Below are positions 22,386 through 28,535 of a stretch of DNA of 28,535 nucleotides, piece after piece (the first letter of the stretch is position 1; each line of letters starts with the position of its first letter). The DNA is from Hyphomicrobiales bacterium. Its GTDB lineage: Bacteria > Pseudomonadota > Alphaproteobacteria > Rhizobiales > Beijerinckiaceae. Position numbers and translations under genes: made by a program. Under the pieces are notes generated by a model. It did not search any database, was not told where the DNA came from, and saw only the letters and a list, made by a program, of their open reading frames with translations. The stretch covers positions 1 to 28,535 of the forward strand of contig JAGWKJ010000002.1 in NCBI GenBank assembly GCA_028865375.1. The letters run 5' to 3'.

Positions 22386-23653
22386 GCGCCGAGCTTCTCG
22401 ATCATCGGTTCGGTGATCAGGATGACGCCTTTCTCGGAGACGCGGAAGCGCTTGACGTCCTCGACCGGATCCTCGCCGACCACGAGGCCCTCGGGGATCG
22501 CCACGCCGCGGTCGATCACGACGTTGGTCAGGCGCGCGCCACGCCCGACGTGGACCTGCGGAAGCAGCACCGCGCGCTCGACGTGGGCGAAGGAATTGAC
22601 GCGCACCCAGGGGAACAGCAGCGAATTGCGCACGTTGGCGCCCGACACCATGCAGCCGCCGCACACCAGCGACGCCACCGCCTGGCCGCGGCGGTCGTCC
22701 TCGTCGTGCACGAACTTGGCGGGCGGCGAGACTTCCGAGTGCGTCCAGATCGGCCAATCGGTGTCGTAGAGGTCGAGGTCGGGCACCGTGCCCGTGAGGT
22801 CGAGGTTGGCCTCGAAATACGCGTCGACCGTTCCCACGTCGCGCCAATAGGGTTCCGCCTCCATGTTCGAACGCACGCAGGAACGCGAGAACTGGTGCGC
22901 CACGGCGCGGCCGCCGGCGACCACCTTGGGGATGATGTCCTTGCCGAAGTCGTGGCTCGACTTCGGGTCGGCCGCGTCCTCGCGCAGCAGGTCGAACAGG
23001 CGCCGCGTCTCGAACACGTAAATGCCCATGCTGCACAGGGCGCGGTCGAGCTTGCCGGGCATCGAGGGCGGGTTCTTCGGCTTCTCGAGGAAGTGGACGA
23101 TCTTGTCCTTCTCGTCGACGTGCATCACGCCGAACGCCGAGGCCTCGGCCAGCGGCGCCTCGAGGCAGCCGATCGTCACGTCGGCGCCCTGGTCGACGTG
23201 CTGCTGGAGCATCAGCTCGTAGTCCATCTTGTAGACGTGGTCGCCGGCCAGCACGACGATGAACTTCGGCTGGTAGCTCGCGATGATGTCGATGTTCTGG
23301 TAGATCGCGTCCGCCGTGCCGCGGTACCACATGTCCTCGGACACGCGCTGGCTCGCCGGCAGGATGTCGAAGCTCTCGTTGCGCTCGGTGCGGAAGAAGT
23401 TCCAGCCGTGCTGCAGATGGCGGATCAGGCTGTGCGCCTTGTATTGCGTGGCCACGGCGATGCGGCGGATGCCGGAATTGAGCGCGTTGGACAGCGCGAA
23501 GTCGATGATGCGCGCCTTGCCGCCGAAATAGACCGCCGGCTTGGCACGCCGGTCGGTCAGCTCGAGCAGGCGCGATCCGCGCCCGCCGGCGAGCACGTAG
23601 GCCATCGCGTGGCGCGACAGCGGGGCGTTGGACAGGTGCGAGCGGACTTCCAT
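22382..23653 (-). CDS. glgC: Glucose-1-phosphate adenylyltransferase
   Basis: A protein of 423 residues. It makes ADP-glucose from ATP and glucose-1-phosphate and is the regulated first step of glycogen synthesis. Seen: nucleotide-binding AYVLAGGRGSRLLELT (18-33) with RRAKPAVYFGGKARIIDFALSN, VLAGDHVYKMDYE (134-146) with the catalytic Asp, VHFLEKPKNPPSMPG containing the glucose-1-phosphate-binding Lys, EPYWRDVGTVDAY, and a C-terminal left-handed beta-helix with repeating short strands (GGCMVSGANVRNSLLF onward). In alphaproteobacteria such enzymes are commonly activated by fructose-6-phosphate or pyruvate; which applies here is not readable. The ATG at 23653 is preceded by GGGGGAAA. It follows glgB by a 61-nt spacer, the largest gap in the operon, which may hold an internal promoter. 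Confidence 0.97.
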   Translation of the reverse strand: MEVRSHLSNAPLSRHAMAYVLAGGRGSRLLELTDRRAKPAVYFGGKARIIDFALSNALNSGIRRIAVATQYKAHSLIRHLQHGWNFFRTERNESFDILPASQRVSEDMWYRGTADAIYQNIDIIASYQPKFIVVLAGDHVYKMDYELMLQQHVDQGADVTIGCLEAPLAEASAFGVMHVDEKDKIVHFLEKPKNPPSMPGKLDRALCSMGIYVFETRRLFDLLREDAADPKSSHDFGKDIIPKVVAGGRAVAHQFSRSCVRSNMEAEPYWRDVGTVDAYFEANLDLTGTVPDLDLYDTDWPIWTHSEVSPPAKFVHDEDDRRGQAVASLVCGGCMVSGANVRNSLLFPWVRVNSFAHVERAVLLPQVHVGRGARLTNVVIDRGVAIPEGLVVGEDPVEDVKRFRVSEKGVILITEPMIEKLGA

Positions 23654-23714
23654 CTACGTTTCCCCCAAGTTTTGCCGGCGGCGCTTGCCGCGCCGTCCTT
23701 GCGACGATCCCCGT

Positions 23715-25952
23715 TCAATCCCCGTGCACGAGCCACACCGCCCCCAGCGGCGGGATCACGATCTCCGCCGAATGGGGCTGGCCGTGCGAGGGCCCGCCCG
23801 ACGCCTCGACGGCGCCGAGGTTGCCCTTGCCCGTGCCCCAATAGGCGGCGGCGTCCGTGTTCAGCGCTTCGCGCCAGCGGCCGGCCCTGGGCAGGCCGAT
23901 CCGGTAGCCCTCGCGCGGAACCGGCGTGAAGTTGAAGGCGGCCGCCAGCGGCGGGCCGCCATCGCCGTCGAAGCGCAGGAAGACGAACGCCGACTGGTCG
24001 CGGTCGTCGACGACGACCCACGAGAAGCCCTCCGGCTCGCAATCGCGCGCGTGCAGCGCCGGGACGTCGCGGTAGAGCCGGTTCATGTCGCGGAACAGCG
24101 CCTGCATCCCGCGGTGGGGCGGGTGGTCGGCGAGCCACCACGGCAGCGCTTCGGCGAAGTTCCATTCCGTCGTCTGGCCGAATTCCTGGCCCATGAAGAG
24201 CAGCTTCTTGCCCGGATGCGCCCACATCCATGCGTAGAAGGCGCGCGCGGTGGCGAAGCGCTGCCATTCGTCGCCGGGGATCTTGGAGACCACCGAGCGC
24301 TTGCCGTGCACGACCTCGTCGTGGGAGATCGGCAGCACGAAGTTTTCGCTGAAGGCGTAGAGCAGCCCGAACGTCATCAGGTCGTGGTGCCAGCGGCGGT
24401 GCACCGGCTCCTTGGTCACGTATTCGAGTGCGTCGTGCATCCAGCCCATGTTCCACTTGAAGCCGAAGCCGAGTCCGCCGGCGTCGACCGGCTGCGACAC
24501 GCCGGGCCAGGCGGTCGATTCCTCCGCTATCATCGCCACGCCCGGATGGTCGGCGTAACAGAGCTCGTTGGCCTTGCGCAGGAACGCGACGGCGTCGTCG
24601 TTCTCGCGGCCGCCGCGTGCGTTGGGCAGCCATTCGCCGTCGCGGCGCGAATAGTCGAGGTAGAGCATCGAGGCCACCGCGTCGACGCGCAGGCCGTCGA
24701 GATGGAAGCGGTCGAGCCAGTAGAGCGCGTTGGCGTGCAGGACGTTGGCGACCTCGCGGCGGCCGAAGTCGTAGATCGCGGTGTTCCAGTCGGGATGGAA
24801 GCCGCGCCGCGGGTCGGCGTGCTCGTAGAGCGGGCGGCCGTCGAAATGCGCCAGCCCATGGGAATCCGTGGGGAAATGCGCCGGCACCCAATCGAGGATG
24901 ACGCCGATTCCCGCCGCGTGCGCCCGGTCGACGAAGCGCGCGAAGCCCTCGGGCGCGCCGAAGCGCGCGGTGGGCGCGAACAGGCCGATCGGCTGGTAGC
25001 CCCACGAGGCGTCGAGCGGATGCTCGGACACCGGCAACAGCTCGACATGCGTGAAACCGAGGTCGACGAGATAGGGAATGAGCTCGTCGGCGAGCCGATC
25101 CCACGAATAGAAGCCGCCGTCTTCCGCCCGCCGCCACGACCCGAGATGGACCTCGTAGGTCGACATCGGCTTGCGGCGCCACTGGCCTTCGGCCCGCTTG
25201 GCCATCCATTCGCCGTCCGTCCACTTGAACGGCGCCGGGTCGGCGATCACCGAGGCGGTCGACGGCCGCATCTCGGATCGCTGGCCGAACGGGTCGGCCT
25301 TCAGCGGCGCGAGCTCGCCTTCCGGCCCGACGATCTCGAACTTGTAGCGCATGCCCGGCCGCGCGCCCGGCATGAAGAAGTCCCAGATGCCGCTGTCGAC
25401 GCGCTTGCGCATTTGCGCGCGGCGGCCGTCCCAGTCGTTGAAGTCGCCGATGATGGAGACCCGCCTCGCGTCGGGCGCCCAGACGGCGAACGCCGTGCCT
25501 TCCGCGCCTTCGTGGACGCGGAAATGGGCGCCGAGTTTTTCGTAGAGCCGGCGGTGCGTGCCCTCGACGAGGAGATAATCGTCGGTCTCGCCGACGGTCG
25601 GGCCGAACGAATAGGCGTCGTCGTAATCCCACTCGCCGCCGGAATTGGTCGCCCGAAGGCGGTAGGGGATCGCCGGCCCCTCGAAACGGCCCTCGAAGAA
25701 CCCGCCTCGACGGTGCACGAGCGCGCCCAGCGGCGCGCCGCCGTCGCGCGCCACGATCTCCAGCGTCTCCGCGTGCGGCGCGAAGGCGCGGATCGCTCGG
25801 CTCCCGTCTTGCAGCGGATGGGGGCCGAGCACCGCGAAGGCGTCGCCGTGCCGCGCGTCGAGGACGGCGGTGATGTCGGCGTCAGTCGCGCGCCAAGGTT
25901 CCCGGCCGGTGGGATCCCGCCCCGAAGATTCGCGCTTGGCCGGCTCGCGCAT
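23715..25952 (-). CDS. glgB: 1,4-alpha-glucan branching enzyme
   Basis: A protein of 745 residues, a full-length GlgB. It transfers short alpha-1,4 chains to alpha-1,6 positions. Layout: an N-terminal extra domain with HGDAFAVLGPHP (35-46), a CBM48 domain with FAVWAPDARRVSIIGDFNDW (155-174), then the GH13 barrel beginning at TYEVHLGSW (265-273). Catalytic landmarks: VILDWVPAHFP (351-361), nucleophile D424 in LRVDAVASMLYLDYSR, acid/base in MIAEEST (E477-E478), and ISHDEVVHG. The start at 25952 is two bases past the glgP stop, with GGGGAG at the end of glgP acting as ribosome binding site. A longer reading from 26087 would overlap glgP and is rejected. Confidence 0.97.
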   Translation of the reverse strand: MREPAKRESSGRDPTGREPWRATDADITAVLDARHGDAFAVLGPHPLQDGSRAIRAFAPHAETLEIVARDGGAPLGALVHRRGGFFEGRFEGPAIPYRLRATNSGGEWDYDDAYSFGPTVGETDDYLLVEGTHRRLYEKLGAHFRVHEGAEGTAFAVWAPDARRVSIIGDFNDWDGRRAQMRKRVDSGIWDFFMPGARPGMRYKFEIVGPEGELAPLKADPFGQRSEMRPSTASVIADPAPFKWTDGEWMAKRAEGQWRRKPMSTYEVHLGSWRRAEDGGFYSWDRLADELIPYLVDLGFTHVELLPVSEHPLDASWGYQPIGLFAPTARFGAPEGFARFVDRAHAAGIGVILDWVPAHFPTDSHGLAHFDGRPLYEHADPRRGFHPDWNTAIYDFGRREVANVLHANALYWLDRFHLDGLRVDAVASMLYLDYSRRDGEWLPNARGGRENDDAVAFLRKANELCYADHPGVAMIAEESTAWPGVSQPVDAGGLGFGFKWNMGWMHDALEYVTKEPVHRRWHHDLMTFGLLYAFSENFVLPISHDEVVHGKRSVVSKIPGDEWQRFATARAFYAWMWAHPGKKLLFMGQEFGQTTEWNFAEALPWWLADHPPHRGMQALFRDMNRLYRDVPALHARDCEPEGFSWVVVDDRDQSAFVFLRFDGDGGPPLAAAFNFTPVPREGYRIGLPRAGRWREALNTDAAAYWGTGKGNLGAVEASGGPSHGQPHSAEIVIPPLGAVWLVHGD

Positions 25953-25954
25953 GG

Positions 25955-28447
25955 TCAGCTCCCCGTCCCGATCTTGGCGCCCCAGATTTCGGAGGCGTAT
26001 TCGCGCACCGCCCGGTCGGACGAGAAGAACCCCATGTTGGCGGTGTTCAACGCGCTCGACTTCCACCATTGGGCCTTGTTCCGCCACCTCTCGTCAACCG
26101 CGTCCTGCGCGGCGCAATAGGCGTCGAAGTCGGCGCAGACCATGAAATAGTCGTGGTGCGTCAGCGCGTCGACGAGGCCGCGGTAGCGGTCGGGCTCCTC
26201 GGGCGAGAACACGCCGGACCCGATCGCCTCGACTACCTCGCGCAATTTGTGCGAGGCGGCGATCGTCTCGGATGCGTCGATGCCCAGCGAGCGGCGCTTG
26301 GCCACCTCGTCCGACTTCAGCCCGAAGATGAAGACGTTGTCGTCGCCCACGCGCTCGCCGATCTCGACGTTGGCGCCGTCGAGCGTGCCGATCGTCAAGG
26401 CGCCGTTGAGCGCGAACTTCATGTTGCCGGTGCCGGACGCCTCCATGCCGGCCGTCGAGATCTGCTCGGAGAGATCGCTCGCCGGCACGATCGCCTCGGC
26501 GAGGCTGACGTTGTAGTTGGGCATGAAGCAGACGGTGAGCAGCCCGCGCACGGAGGGATCGTCGTTGACGTGGCGCGCGACGTCGCCGGCGAGCTTTATG
26601 ACGAGCTTCGCCATGTGGTAGCTGGCGGCCGCCTTGCCGGCGAAGATCTTCACGCGCGGCACGAAGTCCTTCATCGGCTGGGCGCGGATCGCGTTGTAGC
26701 GCGCCACCGTCTCGAGGATGTTCAGGAGCTGGCGCTTGTATTCGTGGATGCGCTTGATCTGCGCGTCGAACATCGCGTCGGGATCGACCTGCACGTTGAG
26801 GTCCTCGGCGATCTGCCGCTCCAGCGCGACCTTGTTGGCGCGCCGCGCCGCCGCGAGCCGGTCGTGCAGGCCGGAATCGCCCGCCAGCGGGACGAGCCCG
26901 CGCAGCGCGTCGGGATCGTCGAGCACCTTGGGGCCGAGCGCGTCGACGAGGATCTTGGTCAGGCCGGGATTGCAGTCGAACAGCCAGCGGCGGAACGTGA
27001 CGCCGTTGGTCTTGTTCACGATGCGGCCGGGATGGACCAGCGACAGGTCGTGGAACAGCGTCTTTTCGAGCAGCGCGGAATGCAGCGCGGAGACGCCGTT
27101 GACCTTGTGCGAGCCGAGGAAGGCCAGGTGCCCCATGCGCACGCGCCGGCCGTCGTGCTCGTCGATGATCGACACGGACGACAGGAACGCAGGATCGTCG
27201 CGGCCCTCGACGCGCCGGTCGTCGAGGTGGCGCGCGTTGATGAGGTAGACGATCTGCATGTGGCGCGGCAGCAGCCGCTCCATGAGCGGCACGGGCCAGC
27301 TCTCCACCGCCTCGGGCAGCAGCGTGTGATTGGTGTAGGAGATCGTCGCCTGCGTCAGCTCCCAGGCGCGCGACCATTCGATGCCGTGCAGGTCCACGAA
27401 GATGCGCAGCAGCTCGGGCACGGCGATCGAGGGATGCGTATCGTTGAGCTGGATCGCCACCTTGTCGGGCAGCGTCGAGACGTCGCCGTATTGGTTGACG
27501 TGCCGGCGCACGATGTCCTGCAGCGAGGCGGCGGTGAAGAAATATTCCTGCCGCAGCCGAAGCTCGCGGCCCGCCGGCGTCTCGTCGCTGGGGTAGAGCA
27601 CCTTCGAGATCGATTCCGCGCGCACGCGGTCGGCCAGCGCGCCGATGTAGTCGCCGGCGTTGAAGGCGTCGAGGCGCAGCGGGTCGGAGGCCCGCGCCGA
27701 CCACAGACGCAGCGTGTTGACGTGCGCGCCGCGCCAGCCCACCACCGGCGTGTCGTAGGCGACCGCCTCCACCGTCTCCTGCGGACGCCAGACGTGGCGG
27801 CGCTTGCCGCCCTCGGCGGGAATGGCGTCGACGTTGCCGCCGAAGCCGATCTGGTAGGTCACTTCGGGCCGCGCGAATTCCCACGGATTGCCGAATTGCA
27901 GCCAGTCCTCGGGATATTCGCGCTGCCAGCCGTCCTTGATCGCTTGGCGGAACAAGCCATGGTCGTAGCGGATGCCGTAGCCGTGCGCGGGCACCGCGAG
28001 GCTCGCCATGCTTTCCATGTAGCAGGCGGCCAAGCGGCCGAGGCCGCCGTTGCCGAGCGCCGCGTCCGGCTCCAGCCGGCGCAGGCGGTCGAAATCGACG
28101 CCGAGGCCCGACAGCGCCTCGCGCATCGGGCCCACGAGGCCGAGGTTGCCGAGCGAGTCGCGCAGCAGGCGGCCGACGAGGAATTCGAGGCTGAGGTAAT
28201 AGACGCGCTTGCGTCCCTCTTGATACGTGCGCGCGGTCGAAGCCATCCAACGCTCGACCATCAGGTCGCGCGTCACCAGCGCGGTGGCGACGAACCAATC
28301 CCGGTTGTTGGCGACGCGCGGGTTCTTGCCGACGGCGTAGTTCAGCTTGTCGAGGACCGCCGCTCGCAACGCGGCGGCGTCGGGCGTGTGCAGGGTCGGC
28401 AACAGGTCGGGTGCGGTGACGGGGTCGGCGGGCGCGTCCAAGTTCAT
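25955..28447 (-). CDS. glgP: Glycogen/alpha-glucan phosphorylase
   Basis: A protein of 830 residues, the family length (GT35). It releases glucose-1-phosphate from non-reducing ends of alpha-1,4-glucan. Seen: YYLSLEFLVGRLLRDSLGNL, LGNGGLGRLAACYMESMA, QLNDTHPSIAVPELLRI, NGVTFRRWL, KRIHEYKRQLLN, and the PLP-binding site ASGTGNMKFALNG with lysine K677 (codon complement at 26417-26419). No regulatory N-terminal phosphorylation site of the animal type is evident. First gene of the glycogen operon. GGAG directly abuts the ATG at 28447, an unusually short spacing, so initiation may be weak. No alternative in-frame start is better. The operon order glgP-glgB-glgC-glgA-glgX couples synthesis and breakdown. 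Confidence 0.97.
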   Translation of the reverse strand: MNLDAPADPVTAPDLLPTLHTPDAAALRAAVLDKLNYAVGKNPRVANNRDWFVATALVTRDLMVERWMASTARTYQEGRKRVYYLSLEFLVGRLLRDSLGNLGLVGPMREALSGLGVDFDRLRRLEPDAALGNGGLGRLAACYMESMASLAVPAHGYGIRYDHGLFRQAIKDGWQREYPEDWLQFGNPWEFARPEVTYQIGFGGNVDAIPAEGGKRRHVWRPQETVEAVAYDTPVVGWRGAHVNTLRLWSARASDPLRLDAFNAGDYIGALADRVRAESISKVLYPSDETPAGRELRLRQEYFFTAASLQDIVRRHVNQYGDVSTLPDKVAIQLNDTHPSIAVPELLRIFVDLHGIEWSRAWELTQATISYTNHTLLPEAVESWPVPLMERLLPRHMQIVYLINARHLDDRRVEGRDDPAFLSSVSIIDEHDGRRVRMGHLAFLGSHKVNGVSALHSALLEKTLFHDLSLVHPGRIVNKTNGVTFRRWLFDCNPGLTKILVDALGPKVLDDPDALRGLVPLAGDSGLHDRLAAARRANKVALERQIAEDLNVQVDPDAMFDAQIKRIHEYKRQLLNILETVARYNAIRAQPMKDFVPRVKIFAGKAAASYHMAKLVIKLAGDVARHVNDDPSVRGLLTVCFMPNYNVSLAEAIVPASDLSEQISTAGMEASGTGNMKFALNGALTIGTLDGANVEIGERVGDDNVFIFGLKSDEVAKRRSLGIDASETIAASHKLREVVEAIGSGVFSPEEPDRYRGLVDALTHHDYFMVCADFDAYCAAQDAVDERWRNKAQWWKSSALNTANMGFFSSDRAVREYASEIWGAKIGTGS

Positions 28448-28481
28448 CTCCGGAAAGCGGTTTCAGGAGCGAATTGGAGCT

Positions 28482-28501
28482 TGGACGGCGGCCGATGTCC
28501 A
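28482..28501. repeat. Dyad-symmetric element upstream of glgP (candidate operator)
   Basis: A 20-bp element of arms TGGAC and GTCCA around a central CGGCCG; 16 of 20 positions are symmetric. It lies 35-54 nt before the glgP start, where an operator would be expected. The size and symmetry resemble sites for LacI-type sugar regulators, but no regulator gene is in the window, so this is inference. Confidence 0.35.
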
Positions 28502-28515
28502 GCGCGAATTTTCCG

Positions 28516-28535
28516 CGGCGGGATTTTTCCCGCCG
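28516..28535. terminator. Hairpin at the window end, possible terminator of an upstream gene
   Basis: CGGCGGGA-TTTT-TCCCGCCG, an 8-bp perfect stem with a 4-nt loop. It sits 69 nt before glgP. It could end a gene lying beyond the window on either strand. What flows past it on the plus strand cannot be seen. Confidence 0.4.

Noticed and set aside
23628..26120. An 830-codon open frame antisense to glgB
   Set aside because: Low-complexity shadow translation; glgB on the opposite strand has full catalytic motifs.

Overview
The window is a compact, high-GC chromosomal segment. It reads as an alphaproteobacterium, perhaps Rhodospirillales-like. The grounds are a trxB-lysR pair, hopanoid tail genes hpnI/hpnK, a TadG-like protein, class I ilvC, and the circularly permuted ATP-grasp/alpha-E/transglutaminase cluster. 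That placement is inference from gene content. Coding density is very high: no gene-free stretch reaches 300 bases, and many genes are joined by 4-nt ATGA/GTGA overlaps.

Layout. 1-1392: the end of a Gfo/Idh/MocA dehydrogenase overlaps a DegT-type PLP aminotransferase, the usual pairing for amino-sugar synthesis. 1403-3153: a small DoxX-type membrane protein diverges from a tandem-HKD phospholipase D-like protein. 3167-5088: trxB followed by a LysR regulator, with a candidate promoter carrying an inverted repeat in its spacer. 5362-7038: a TadG-like protein with a von Willebrand A domain, a hairpin, and a tRNA with anticodon CAU (best read as tRNA-Ile2). 7046-9566: a DUF2235 hydrolase divergent from an SHS-type MFS carboxylate transporter. 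9679-11060: ilvC and a small secreted four-cysteine protein directly behind it. 11065-14302 (minus strand): ATP-grasp, alpha-E and transglutaminase-like genes in one operon. 14421-14496: tRNA-Lys(CUU).

14575-17509 is a plus-strand operon linking an FPP-type prenyl synthase to hpnI and hpnK, so early isoprenoid supply and late hopanoid head-group modification sit together. hpnJ is absent from this stretch. hpnI appears to start at CTG, since no ATG, GTG or TTG would keep its N-terminal membrane segment.

17516-28447 is a six-gene minus-strand glycogen operon, glgP-glgB-glgC-glgA-glgX plus an FAD-linked D-lactate dehydrogenase-like gene. GlgC makes ADP-glucose, GlgA elongates, GlgB branches, and GlgP and GlgX degrade. 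The terminal flavoprotein is translationally coupled to glgX and is the least expected member.

I saw no insertion sequence, CRISPR array, rRNA gene or prophage. The most interesting items are the ATP-grasp/alpha-E/transglutaminase operon (known family, obscure function), the CTG start of hpnI, the ispA-hpnI-hpnK arrangement, and the flavoprotein appended to the glycogen operon.
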